This document shows positions 7,128 to 14,787 of a stretch of 23,349 bases of DNA, piece by piece. This DNA comes from CAYYOS01 sp964473355 (GTDB taxonomy: Bacteria > Pseudomonadota > Gammaproteobacteria > Burkholderiales > REEB80). The notes beneath the pieces were generated by a model, which worked only from the letters and a program-made list of their open reading frames with translations, made no database searches and was not told the DNA's origin. Where the stretch lies: NCBI GenBank assembly GCA_964473355.1, contig CAYYOS010000020.1:1-23349 (forward strand). The letters are read 5' to 3'. Position numbers and translations under genes: made by a program. The first letter of the stretch is position 1; the number at the start of each line of letters is the position of its first letter.

Positions 7128-7964
7128 ATGCAAAAGATTTTTAGTTTAATGGTTGCGCTACTCGTTAGCCTTTCCTTTGTTGCCACGGACGCGGACGCCA
7201 AACGATTTGGCGGGGGGAAAAGCATCGGTAAACAACGCAGTTATAATCAACAACAGCAACAAGCTACCCCTAAGCCTGCCCAGGCCCCCGGTTCGGCTGC
7301 TACGCCCGCCGGAGGGAGTCGTTGGTTAGGCCCGTTGGCAGGGCTCGCTGCAGGCGGTTTGCTCGCCTCCTTATTCTTTGGGGACGGATTCGATGGCATT
7401 AAACCTATGGATATTATGTTGCTCCTGGGGATAGCCGCAGCAGCCTTTTTTATTTTCCGCGCGATGCGCCGCAAGCAAGCTTTGGCACAACCGATGCGCT
7501 TTGCTAGCGCCAATACCAGTCATCAGTTGTCGTTAGATCCGGCGCCTCCTTTCGGCGGGAGTTCTGCGGTAAATGTCCCTTCCTCGCGCCCCTCCTGGTT
7601 TGAAGATGAACCATTTTTACGGGAAGCAAAGGTGCATTTTATTCGCCTACAAGCCGCGTACGATTCCGCTGACTTAAGCGATATTCGCGAATATGTCACC
7701 CCCGAGATGTTTGCTGAAATTAGCATGCAAATACAAGAGCGGGGCGGTGTGGCGCAAAAAACGGAAGTTATGACCGTTAACGCCGACATGCTTGATGTCG
7801 TAACTGAAGGCGATAAAGTAACCGCAAGCGTAAAATTTTCGGGCTTAATTCGAGAAGAAGCGAATGGCCCCGCAGAGCCCTTTAATGAGATTTGGCATAT
7901 ACAAAAAAGTCTGAATGGTACGGATGGCAAATGGTATGTCTCGGGGATTCAGCAGGTAGAGTAA
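7128..7964 (+). CDS. Exported, membrane-anchored Tim44-like domain protein
   Basis: A 278-residue protein with a signal peptide (1-24, ending ATDADA). A basic, Gln-rich stretch follows, then two hydrophobic segments (about 65-85 and 94-113). The C-terminal half, from about residue 157 (FLREAKVHFIRLQAAYD), is a Tim44-like domain running to the end. In bacteria such proteins are annotated as predicted lipid-binding transport proteins, with function largely unproven. The start at 7128 has GGAGAA about 7 nt upstream and puts the signal peptide at the N-terminus; a longer ATG at 7044 would add 28 residues in front of it. It diverges from the lipid-kinase operon. No partner gene is adjacent. Confidence 0.85.
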   Translation: MQKIFSLMVALLVSLSFVATDADAKRFGGGKSIGKQRSYNQQQQQATPKPAQAPGSAATPAGGSRWLGPLAGLAAGGLLASLFFGDGFDGIKPMDIMLLLGIAAAAFFIFRAMRRKQALAQPMRFASANTSHQLSLDPAPPFGGSSAVNVPSSRPSWFEDEPFLREAKVHFIRLQAAYDSADLSDIREYVTPEMFAEISMQIQERGGVAQKTEVMTVNADMLDVVTEGDKVTASVKFSGLIREEANGPAEPFNEIWHIQKSLNGTDGKWYVSGIQQVE

Positions 7965-7993
7965 GAACGGCAATTTGCAACGACTGTACCGTC

Positions 7994-8014
7994 ATTCCCG
8001 CGAGAAGCGGGAAT
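7994..8014. repeat. ATTCCCGC/GCGGGAAT extragenic hairpin
   Basis: A perfect 8-bp stem, ATTCCCGC (7994-8001) and GCGGGAAT (8007-8014), has a GAGAA loop. It is followed by CCAGATTCTG, containing another small palindrome. It resembles the short interspersed ATTCCC...GGGAAT repeats (dRS3-like) found in many proteobacteria. It lies 30 bp after the Tim44-like gene and could also help end its transcript, although no T-run follows. Confidence 0.65.
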
Positions 8015-8033
8015 CCAGATTCTGATATCGAAT

Positions 8034-8250
8034 GCCGGGGGTAGCCCGGCAGCTAAGGCGCCCTAAGAGCGTCGCCCGCGGGACCCGCAACGCGGGATCG
8101 GGCAGCGTCAGGGCGCCAGGCGACCGCGTGTTTTTCCGGGTGCCTGCATCCCGCTTTCGCGTCGCACCTTCCTTCGGAAGGCACTGCTCCTCGCGAAAGC
8201 GGTCGCCCGTCTTTTGTAAGGCCTTAAAGAAAGTAACCCTTGATAAGGCC
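8034..8250. repeat. Cluster of perfect nested stem-loops, extragenic repeat or structured RNA
   Basis: Exact stems in order are: GCCGGG/CCCGGC (8034-8050); GGCGCCCT (8057-8064) with AGGGCGCC (8110-8117), enclosing CCCGC-AAC-GCGGG (8084-8096); GGCGACCGC (8119-8127) with GCGGTCGCC (8199-8207); CGCTTTCGCG (8152-8161) with CGCGAAAGCG (8192-8201), enclosing CCTTCC-TTC-GGAAGG (8067+100 to 8181, that is 8167-8181); and GGCCTTA (8220-8226) with TAAGGCC (8244-8250). Open frames across it have low-complexity translations typical of repeats, so no gene is called. It is either a composite extragenic repeat or a structured transcript. Confidence 0.55.
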
Positions 8251-8513
8251 ACCCTCCCCATCACGCTATGTTCTGTTCCCGCTCACCAAACCAGGCGGCT
8301 GCGCAACTCAACCTCGGCGCTCCCGCGCCTCGGGATTCGAACAATGCTCGCCGACTACCCCCGGCTTGGTTGCGCTGCTCGGCGGTGTGGAAAGGGGCCC
8401 CTAAAACCTAAAAGCAAAGTCAAAAATTTAAACGCGAAAACCCTTTATCGCCAAAGCTTGATGGGTATTCCACAAAGCTTGATGGGTATTTCAACGGGAA
8501 TTGAAAGTACTAT
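8251..8513. other. Remainder of gene-free stretch, probable repeat remnant
   Basis: No gene is supported. The part from about 8280 to 8400 is GC-rich with further small inverted repeats, such as GGCGC-TCCC-GCGCC and GCGCAAC against GTTGCGC. It looks like a continuation of the extragenic repeat upstream. From 8400 the composition turns AT-rich and leads into the 17-bp direct repeat. Confidence 0.4.
8453..8490. repeat. Two copies of a 17-bp direct repeat
   Basis: AAAGCTTGATGGGTATT occurs exactly at 8453-8469 and 8474-8490, giving a 21-bp period. Two copies one helical double-turn apart would suit a cooperative protein-binding site, but they lie at the 3' end of the flavoprotein gene rather than at a promoter. 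A short tandem duplication is the simplest explanation. Confidence 0.7.
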
Positions 8514-9422
8514 TCACATGTGGTCCTCGTCGCGCAAGGCGGTGTTGATGGCAAATGCCGCTTTCGCACCTTCCGCCGCGGCGACGATGACTTGTTGTAA
8601 ATCGCGCGTGGCATCTCCCGCTATATAAAGACCGGGCACGTTTGTTTCACAAAAAGAGTCGGCGCTCGCACCCTCTTTGTTGGAGACCTCGCACCCCAGG
8701 CGCGCGGCTAAATCGGAACGTTGTTTTTGCCCCAGATGAAAAAACAAGGCGTCGCGATCGATTGCCTTGCCGTCGGCAAACACGACCGCCTGCAGTTTTC
8801 CATTATCGTGACTTAAGCGCGCGATCGGTTTCTCGATAAGCGCAATCCCGTTTCTTGCGAGCCGGGCGCGCGCCGTTTCTGGTAGCTTTTTGTCGCCATC
8901 GGTGCAAAGAATCACATCGGCACTATATGGCCGCAGGTTTAAAGCGTACACCGCTGCCTCCTTACCTTTGGCGTACGCCACAATGCGTTTATCGCGATTT
9001 TCCCACCCATCGCAGTACGGGCAGTGGAAAGCGCTGATGCCATAGAGTTGGCTAAAACCGTCAACTTCAGGCAGATTGTCGATAATCCCGGTAGCCAATA
9101 GCAACTTACGGCTTTTTAAAATACCCTCAGCGGTGGCGACTTCATAAATATCCTTAGTACGGCGCGCATCGCTTACGCTTGCGTGACGAACTTCAACACC
9201 ATATGGCTCAAGTTGAGCGCGGCCTATTGCCCGCAATTCTTTGGGCGCTAAGCCATCGCGCGATAAAAATCCATGCATTGCATGAGACGGCGCGTTGCGG
9301 TACTGTTCGGAATCCAGCACGATGATGTTGCGACGGCACCGCCCTAGCACGAGCGCTGCGCTTAAACCGGCCGGGCCGCCACCGACAATAATGACGTCAT
9401 AAATTTTTACTACTGCTTCCAT
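8514..9422 (-). CDS. Thioredoxin-reductase-like FAD/NAD(P) oxidoreductase
   Basis: A 302-residue flavoprotein of the thioredoxin-reductase-like class II pyridine nucleotide-disulfide family. The N-terminal dinucleotide-binding motif is GGGPAG, in DVIIVGGGPAGLSAA. A redox pair is present as CPYC in HCPYCDGW. The FAD-binding end motif is GLYIAGDATRD. The length suits the low-molecular-weight family. The CPYCDGW form is common in thioredoxin-reductase-like proteins whose partner may not be thioredoxin. ATG at 9422 has GAGGAG 8 nt upstream; a longer ATG at 9458 lacks this and would overlap the divergent acetyltransferase. It is transcribed alone. Confidence 0.87.
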   Translation of the reverse strand: MEAVVKIYDVIIVGGGPAGLSAALVLGRCRRNIIVLDSEQYRNAPSHAMHGFLSRDGLAPKELRAIGRAQLEPYGVEVRHASVSDARRTKDIYEVATAEGILKSRKLLLATGIIDNLPEVDGFSQLYGISAFHCPYCDGWENRDKRIVAYAKGKEAAVYALNLRPYSADVILCTDGDKKLPETARARLARNGIALIEKPIARLSHDNGKLQAVVFADGKAIDRDALFFHLGQKQRSDLAARLGCEVSNKEGASADSFCETNVPGLYIAGDATRDLQQVIVAAAEGAKAAFAINTALRDEDHM

Positions 9423-9445
9423 AACAAAAATCTCCTCGCTACTAT

Positions 9446-9883
9446 ATGAGTATTTCATCGCCCGATAGTGCGCTTATTCAAGAAGTAAACTGGAAAACAA
9501 CGGCTGCGTTAATTAGTGTGGTCCGCCGCCAGGTATTTATCATCGAACAAGGCGTGCCAGAAGAATTGGAGTGGGATGGGGAGGATGCCGATGCTATTCA
9601 CGTGCTGGCACAATTGGACCATAAGCCCATCGCCACGGGGCGCCTCTTGCGATCAGGTCATATAGGTCGGATGGCAGTATTACAGCCCTATCGCGGTTTC
9701 GGCATAGGCTCAAAAATTCTTAAGCAACTGCTAGTACTCGCAGCGCAGCATCACTTACGCTACGTTATTTTGCACGCGCAATTACAGGCTAAGGCGTTTT
9801 ATCTTAAGCATCATTTCCGTTGCGTTGGCGAGGTATTCGAAGAAGCCGGCATACCCCATATTCGTATGGAGTTATATTTATAA
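9446..9883 (+). CDS. GNAT-family N-acetyltransferase
   Basis: A 145-residue GNAT acetyltransferase using acetyl-CoA. The N-terminal VRRQVFIIEQGVPEELEWD segment is typical of the ElaA/YjcF-like branch. The acetyl-CoA pyrophosphate loop is RGFGIG, in MAVLQPYRGFGIG. The C-terminal AKAFYLKHHFRCVGEVFEEAGIPH matches the end of the fold. The acceptor is unknown. No clear ribosome-binding site precedes the ATG. The start lies 23 bp from that of the divergent flavoprotein gene. The exported phosphoesterase follows after 19 nt. Confidence 0.85.
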   Translation: MSISSPDSALIQEVNWKTTAALISVVRRQVFIIEQGVPEELEWDGEDADAIHVLAQLDHKPIATGRLLRSGHIGRMAVLQPYRGFGIGSKILKQLLVLAAQHHLRYVILHAQLQAKAFYLKHHFRCVGEVFEEAGIPHIRMELYL

Positions 9884-9902
9884 TTCCCCGGGGGCGCAAA
9901 CC

Positions 9903-10817
9903 GTGCTGCGATTGTTCATTCTTTTTATAGGTTTGTTGTTGAGCTCGACGTGCGGCGCACGCGAGCCCGCGCAATTTGAGTTCGCGCTGCTCGGTGATAC
10001 CCCTTACTTAAGTTTTGAAGAACCGGCGTTTACCGCAATGTTGAGGGCGCTTGACCATGAAAAGCTGGCCTTCGTGGTCCACGTCGGGGATTTTAAAAGC
10101 AGCGCCACGCCGTGTAGCGATGAGCTATTTCTACGCCGCAAGCGGCAATTTAATCATTCCGCGCATCCCTTTATTTATATACCCGGAGACAATGAATGGA
10201 CGGATTGCCCGGCGACAGATAAATCCAGCAATCCCGTGGAACGTCTCAATAAGTTGCGGGAGTTATTTTTCAGTAATACCTATAGCCTAGGGAAGCAGAA
10301 ATTAAAACTTCGTAGACAAGGCGCGGCGTACCCGGAAAATGTGCGATGGCGTTTTCACGACATCGTGTTTGTCGGACTAAACATCACGGGAAGCAATAAT
10401 AACTATATTAAGAGTGCGGATAATCAAGAATTCCTATTACGTCAGGAAGCCAACGATGCATGGCTAAAGAAAGCTTTTGACGTAGCGGCGCGCCCCCAGA
10501 TGCGCGGCCTAGTAATTCTTATTCACGCCAACCCCTATTTCGAAAGAGATTCACGTTCACCCGGCGGCTATCAGCAATTCTTAGCCGCCCTGCAAGACCT
10601 TGCGGCGGGCTTTAATAAACCCATTTTAATTGCGCACGGCGATACGCATTTATTTCGGGTGGATCAACCCTTAAAGGATAAGCAAGGGAACATTCTGCAG
10701 CACGTAACGCGCGTAGAAGTACCGGGCTCACCCTTTACCGACTGGGTTCGGGTGACGGTAGATCATAACAACTCGCCGCGCTTTACCATCGATAGCACGT
10801 TTGATTACTTATTTTAG
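9903..10817 (+). CDS. Exported metallophosphoesterase-like protein
   Basis: A 304-residue protein with a signal peptide (VLRLFILFIGLLLSSTCGA, about 1-19). Calcineurin-like motifs are present in variant form: GDTP (Asp32), GD in HVGDFKS (62-63), GDNE in place of GNHD (95-98), an ILIHANP histidine, and AHGDTH in place of GHxH. The metal ligands are therefore plausibly kept, with asparagine and histidine swapped around them. The GTG at 9903 places the signal peptide at the N-terminus, with a G-rich ribosome-binding site about 8 nt upstream. The longer ATG frame from 9825 overlaps the acetyltransferase gene. Substrate is unknown; a periplasmic phosphatase or phosphodiesterase is inferred. Confidence 0.75.
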   Translation: MLRLFILFIGLLLSSTCGAREPAQFEFALLGDTPYLSFEEPAFTAMLRALDHEKLAFVVHVGDFKSSATPCSDELFLRRKRQFNHSAHPFIYIPGDNEWTDCPATDKSSNPVERLNKLRELFFSNTYSLGKQKLKLRRQGAAYPENVRWRFHDIVFVGLNITGSNNNYIKSADNQEFLLRQEANDAWLKKAFDVAARPQMRGLVILIHANPYFERDSRSPGGYQQFLAALQDLAAGFNKPILIAHGDTHLFRVDQPLKDKQGNILQHVTRVEVPGSPFTDWVRVTVDHNNSPRFTIDSTFDYLF

Positions 10818-10829
10818 GAAGGCGGGCGC

Positions 10830-11192
10830 TTAAGGCTGTTTTTGCTGTAGTGATTTATCGCTGTGGCGGCGGCGCGCCGCAGTAGCGGTACTTTTTTGTT
10901 TGCGGCGATCTTCGATTCCCGCGCGCTCCAATAAATCCAGCCAGTATTTCTCACCGTTCGCGGATTTAAACCTTAAGTACACCGCTATTTCATCGGGGTA
11001 GGCCAGCGCCAAGCGCTTCAAATGGCTGGAAGGAACCGCACCGGTGGTTTCGGAGTCGCTTAACCAGGCCCGCGAAATAGCTTGCCATAGCGCGCGGTAG
11101 AAAGGGTCATCGTCGTCTTCGAAGCCGAATTGCCAGATTAACAATGAAGCTTCGCCCGGGAGCAATTCCTCTGCGTTGAATTTTTTACTCAT
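10830..11192 (-). CDS. Hypothetical protein, 120 residues
   Basis: I do not recognise this family. It is a soluble protein with no signal peptide or membrane segment. The N-terminal two-thirds is acidic and aromatic (LLIWQFGFEDDDDPFYRALW), and a WLDLLERAG helix sits near 84-92. The C-terminal quarter is basic and Gln/Lys-rich (KQKSTATAARRRHSDKSLQQKQP). The ATG has AAGGAAG about 5 nt upstream, so it is probably a real gene. It is divergent from ligD with a 134-bp gap and convergent with the exported phosphoesterase, 12 bp away. A link to end-joining is only a positional guess. Confidence 0.65.
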   Translation of the reverse strand: MSKKFNAEELLPGEASLLIWQFGFEDDDDPFYRALWQAISRAWLSDSETTGAVPSSHLKRLALAYPDEIAVYLRFKSANGEKYWLDLLERAGIEDRRKQKSTATAARRRHSDKSLQQKQP

Positions 11193-11309
11193 AGCGCTTC
11201 CTTAGAACTTAACGATTTTGGGCTTAGTCTAACTTTTTTTAAGTGTGACGCATAGGACCACGGTGGTGATTAAAAGTGCCTCCACGGGTGGTTTGTTAAT
11301 ATTGCATCT

Positions 11310-11325
11310 ATTGATAGCAATCAAT
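11310..11325 (+). promoter_or_regulatory. Palindrome abutting the ligD start codon
   Basis: ATTGAT (11310-11315) and ATCAAT (11320-11325) form a perfect inverted repeat with a 4-nt spacer, ending one base before the ligD ATG. No Shine-Dalgarno sequence is visible there. A second palindrome, ACCAC-G-GTGGT, lies near 11258-11268. Either could be an operator in the divergent ligD/hypothetical-gene region, or the first could limit translation. Confidence 0.35.
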
Positions 11326-11326
11326 C

Positions 11327-13861
11327 ATGGGTCTAAAAGAATACTGGACTAAACGCGATTTTGAGACGACGCCGGAACCTAAAGGCAAAGTCGCGGCACG
11401 AGCCAAATCCACGGCATTAAGCTTCGTTATCCAAAAGCATGCGGCGAGCCACCTGCATTATGATTTTCGTTTAGAGTTGGATGGCACCCTGAAAAGTTGG
11501 GCGGTGCCCAAGGGGCCCAGCCTTAATCCCAAAGATAAACGGCTAGCGGTTCACGTGGAAGACCATCCTTTAGAATATGGCGGCTTTGAAGGCATAATTC
11601 CGCCGAAACAATATGGGTCGGGCTCAGTGATTATTTGGGATCGGGGCACTTGGGAACCGTTAGGTGATCCGCAGGAAGCTTACGTCAAAGGCAAACTTAA
11701 ATTCCAACTACATGGTGAAAAATTGCAAGGGGGCTGGACGCTTGCTCGCATGGGCGGGCGAGCCGCAGGTGGACCAAAAGAAAATTGGTTATTGATTAAA
11801 GAAAATGACCAAGAGGCAAAAACCGGCGACGCGGCTGACGTTGTCGCCACGCATCCTTTAAGTGTTGAAAGCGGACGCGATGTTAGCGAACTTGCGTTAG
11901 GCCAAGATAAAGTATGGAATTCCAAACCCAAAAACAACGCGCGTGTTAAAAAGCGCCCAGTGAAAAACTTGCCAGCCCCCCCAGTCTTTATTAAACCGCA
12001 ACTCGCCACCCTGGTTGACACTGCGCCCAGCGGTAGCAAATGGGTGCACGAGATAAAATACGACGGTTACCGGATGCTTTGCCGAATCGACGAAAATGGC
12101 GCTCGGATCTATTCACGCAACGAAAAGGAGTGGACCACGGTTTTCCCTAACATAGTTATGGAGGCCGGCCAGCTACCTTTGCAAAACGCCTGGCTGGACG
12201 GCGAAGTGGTAAGCGTAAACGCAGAGGGCGTATCGAGCTTTCAAGCTTTACAAAACGGCTTGGAAAATGGCCGCATGCCCGACAATATTTTGTATTATGT
12301 TTTTGATCTCTTGTATCTCGATGGCGAAGACCTAACCGCGTTACCGCTACTGGAACGCAAAACACGCCTCGCTAAACTACTGGCTAATCTCAAGGCTGAT
12401 AACAGCCATATTTTGTATAGCGATCATATGCAAATTGAAGGCGAGATTTTTTATCGCTATGCTTGCCAGCACGGCTTGGAAGGCATTATTAGCAAAGACG
12501 GACAAGCACCATACGCGAGTAGCCGCAGCCGTACCTGGTTAAAAACGAAATGTCTGCGTCGTCAAGAATTTGTTATTGCCGGTTACACCGAGCCCGCGGG
12601 TAGTCGCAGCGCGTTTGGGGCGTTATTACTGGGCATTTACGACGGCGGTCAGCTACTTTATAGCGGTAAGGTTGGCACTGGATTTAATGAAGCATCTCTG
12701 CAAGCTATACATAAGCGCCTTCGCAAAATCGAACAAAAAAATTCGCCGTTAGTTAACCCGCCTAGGGGCTATGGATTTAATGACGTACATTGGGTAAAAC
12801 CCGAACTCGTCGCGGAGATTGGGTTTAGTGAATGGACTGATGCCGGGTCGCTGCGTCATCCTACTTTTCATGGGTTACGCGAAGACAAACCGGCTAAAGA
12901 CGTCGTTAAAGAGATTCCCAGTTCTCCCCCTGAAGACGGCAGCGGCTTGAAAAAGATTGCCCATAAAAAAGATGCGGTTGTTGCGGGCGTTAAGCTTACC
13001 CATCCGGAGCGGGTGCTGTTTACGGACGCAAACATAAGCAAGTATGAACTCGCGGAATTTTACGAGCGCATAGGCGAATGGATTTTGCCGCATCTCAGCC
13101 ATCGCCCCCTCACTTTAGTGCGCTGCCCCGATGGCGGCCAAGGAAAGTGCTTCTATCAGAAGCACGCGAATGCTACCGTCCCCCAAGCTATAGGGCGTAT
13201 TGAAATCCAAGAAGCCGAGGGAACGGTGATCTACATGAATGCTAACGATGTTTCAGCGATTGTGGGCTTAGTGCAAATGGGGGTACTTGAATTTCATACC
13301 TGGGGATCGCAGAGTGATAAACCGGAATGCCCGGATAGGGTAACCTTCGATTTAGACCCGGACCCCACGTTGCCCTGGTCGCGCTTAACCGAAGCAGCGA
13401 TGCTGATGCGCGCGCGCTTGCAGTCATTAGGGTTAGAAAGTTTTGTGAAAACCACGGGCAGTAAAGGCCTGCATGTGGTTATGCCTTTAGTACGCAAGCA
13501 CAGCTGGGATGAAGTAAAACTTTTTGCGAAAGCTTTATCGGAAGAGTTTGCAAAAGCCGATCCGAAAAGGTTTACTTCGAAAATGACTAAGGCCACACGG
13601 ATAGGGAAAATTTATATCGACTACTTGCGTAATGGGCGCGAGGCAACTGCGGTCGCCGCCTTTTCCACGCGCGCCAAACCGCACGCGCCCGTATCGACGC
13701 CGCTTGCGTGGGCGGAGCTAGAGGAAACGCCCGCGTCTGATCACTTTACGGTCAAGAGCTTACCGACACGGCTGGAAAGCTTAAAACAGGATCCATGGAA
13801 GGAATACGCGACCATCAAACAAAGCATTACTGTAGCAATTAAAAAGGAATTAAAAATCTAA
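11327..13861 (+). CDS. ligD: Multifunctional ATP-dependent DNA ligase LigD (end joining)
   Basis: An 844-residue three-domain LigD that trims, extends and seals DNA ends in bacterial non-homologous end joining. The 3'-phosphoesterase domain (about 30-160) has HLHYDFRLE (42-50) and HVEDHP (76-81). The ATP-dependent ligase domain (about 215-520) has nucleophile Lys244 in EIKYDGYR and the DGE motif at 291-293. The polymerase/primase domain (about 550-830) has the metal-binding DLDPD (675-679), TTGSKGLHV (709-717) and YIDYLRN (763-769). The order phosphoesterase-ligase-polymerase is that of Pseudomonas LigD. All key residues are present, and length is normal. No clear ribosome-binding site is visible. 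It converges on ku, its expected partner. Confidence 0.96.
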   Translation: MGLKEYWTKRDFETTPEPKGKVAARAKSTALSFVIQKHAASHLHYDFRLELDGTLKSWAVPKGPSLNPKDKRLAVHVEDHPLEYGGFEGIIPPKQYGSGSVIIWDRGTWEPLGDPQEAYVKGKLKFQLHGEKLQGGWTLARMGGRAAGGPKENWLLIKENDQEAKTGDAADVVATHPLSVESGRDVSELALGQDKVWNSKPKNNARVKKRPVKNLPAPPVFIKPQLATLVDTAPSGSKWVHEIKYDGYRMLCRIDENGARIYSRNEKEWTTVFPNIVMEAGQLPLQNAWLDGEVVSVNAEGVSSFQALQNGLENGRMPDNILYYVFDLLYLDGEDLTALPLLERKTRLAKLLANLKADNSHILYSDHMQIEGEIFYRYACQHGLEGIISKDGQAPYASSRSRTWLKTKCLRRQEFVIAGYTEPAGSRSAFGALLLGIYDGGQLLYSGKVGTGFNEASLQAIHKRLRKIEQKNSPLVNPPRGYGFNDVHWVKPELVAEIGFSEWTDAGSLRHPTFHGLREDKPAKDVVKEIPSSPPEDGSGLKKIAHKKDAVVAGVKLTHPERVLFTDANISKYELAEFYERIGEWILPHLSHRPLTLVRCPDGGQGKCFYQKHANATVPQAIGRIEIQEAEGTVIYMNANDVSAIVGLVQMGVLEFHTWGSQSDKPECPDRVTFDLDPDPTLPWSRLTEAAMLMRARLQSLGLESFVKTTGSKGLHVVMPLVRKHSWDEVKLFAKALSEEFAKADPKRFTSKMTKATRIGKIYIDYLRNGREATAVAAFSTRAKPHAPVSTPLAWAELEETPASDHFTVKSLPTRLESLKQDPWKEYATIKQSITVAIKKELKI

Positions 13862-13963
13862 TTCCGTTGCCAAATCAAAACTGACTTTGTCGGCTTCGCC
13901 TTGCCGTATTATTCATACTGTCTTCGGCTCGCCTTCGCGTCATTTTCTATTTGGAAACGGAAT
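13861..13963. repeat. 103-bp imperfect palindrome between ligD and ku, probable two-way terminator
   Basis: The 25-bp arms 13861-13885 and 13939-13963 are reverse complements at 21 of 25 positions, including ATTCCGTT/AACGGAAT and CCAAAT/ATTTGG. The loop is 53 nt and GC-richer, with smaller complementary blocks (GGCTTCGCC and GGCTCGCC regions). It begins on the last base of the ligD stop and ends 2 bp before the ku stop. Its placement fits a shared terminator for the two converging transcripts, though neither side has a strong T-run. An inserted extragenic palindrome is the alternative. Confidence 0.65.
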
Positions 13964-13965
13964 AA

Positions 13966-14787
13966 CTAACGTTTTGCGGCAACGCGTTTTGGTTTTGCAG
14001 TTATGTCTTTTTTCGTCTGACCTTTTTCGATGCTGGCCTTGAGCGCCGACATCATATCAATTACCTGGGCGCTTTTAACGGGGCTGGCGGTCTTGATGGG
14101 CTTACCCGCAGCTTTGAGTTCAATTTGTTTTTCAATACGCTCTTTGACCTCATCTTTATAATTTTCTGGACTAAAAGTTTCGGACGAAATCTGATCGATT
14201 AACTGTAAGGCCAGCTTTAACTCCGGTTCTTTCACTGCCATGGTTTCGATAGGGATGTCAGAAAATGGCCGCACTTCATCGGCGTAAAGCAATTGTTGCA
14301 TAATTAAACCGTTATCCACTGCCCGTATTTGTACCAGATACTGTTTACCGCGCGCCGAATAACGCGCAATAGCCGTGCGGCCTGAAGCACGCATTGCTTC
14401 GGCCAACAAGGAATAAGGCTTAGCGCCCTTTTTGTCAGGCGCAATATAGTAGGGCTTATCAAAATAGACGGGATCAATCGCGGTGGCCGGGACAAACTCG
14501 GTAATTTCTATCGTCTGCGTGGATTGCTCGGCGAGCGCTTTTAATTCTTCCTCGCTGAACGTGACGTAGGTCCCTTCTTCATATTCATAGCCCTTTATCA
14601 TCTCGTCCCGCGGTACGACGACTTCTTCAGCTATGCAAATATATTGCTGTTTTAGTCGTGAGCCGCAAGTTTTGTGGAGCAGATTAAAAGAAATTTCCCC
14701 CGCCGGCTGGCCGGCCGAAAAAAGCCGCACCGGGATACTCACCAGGCCGAATGAAATGACGACAGATGCGAGGGAACGCGCAGCCAC
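13966..14787 (-). CDS. ku: Ku-family DNA end-binding protein
   Basis: A 273-residue bacterial Ku, which forms a ring homodimer on broken DNA ends and recruits LigD. The N-terminal strand is SLASVVISFGLVSIPVRLFSA, matching the family's FGLV-IPV signature. Other markers are CGSRLKQQYIC, the KGYEYEEGTYV region, and FDKPYYIAPDKKGAKPYSLL. The C-terminus is Lys-rich (QTKKDITAKPKRVAAKR), as in many bacterial Ku proteins, and could contact DNA or LigD. GTG at 14787 overlaps the stop of the upstream gene as TAGTG; a TTG 14 codons earlier is the alternative. Length is normal. Confidence 0.95.
   Translation of the reverse strand: MAARSLASVVISFGLVSIPVRLFSAGQPAGEISFNLLHKTCGSRLKQQYICIAEEVVVPRDEMIKGYEYEEGTYVTFSEEELKALAEQSTQTIEITEFVPATAIDPVYFDKPYYIAPDKKGAKPYSLLAEAMRASGRTAIARYSARGKQYLVQIRAVDNGLIMQQLLYADEVRPFSDIPIETMAVKEPELKLALQLIDQISSETFSPENYKDEVKERIEKQIELKAAGKPIKTASPVKSAQVIDMMSALKASIEKGQTKKDITAKPKRVAAKR

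Noticed and set aside
1146..8189. A 13-bp match, GAAGGCACTGCTC, at 1146-1158 and 8177-8189
   Set aside because: In a 23-kb window a few 13-bp matches are expected by chance, and the surrounding bases do not align.
8330..8345. GTTCGAATCCC on the minus strand, like a tRNA T-loop
   Set aside because: The flanking bases do not pair as a T-stem, and no acceptor stem or anticodon arm can be built around it.
7992..8628. Open frames on both strands across the stem-loop block (for example 8032-8628 plus and 7992-8264 minus)
   Set aside because: Their translations are Arg/Pro/Ser-rich and follow the repeats; there is no ribosome-binding site or family motif.
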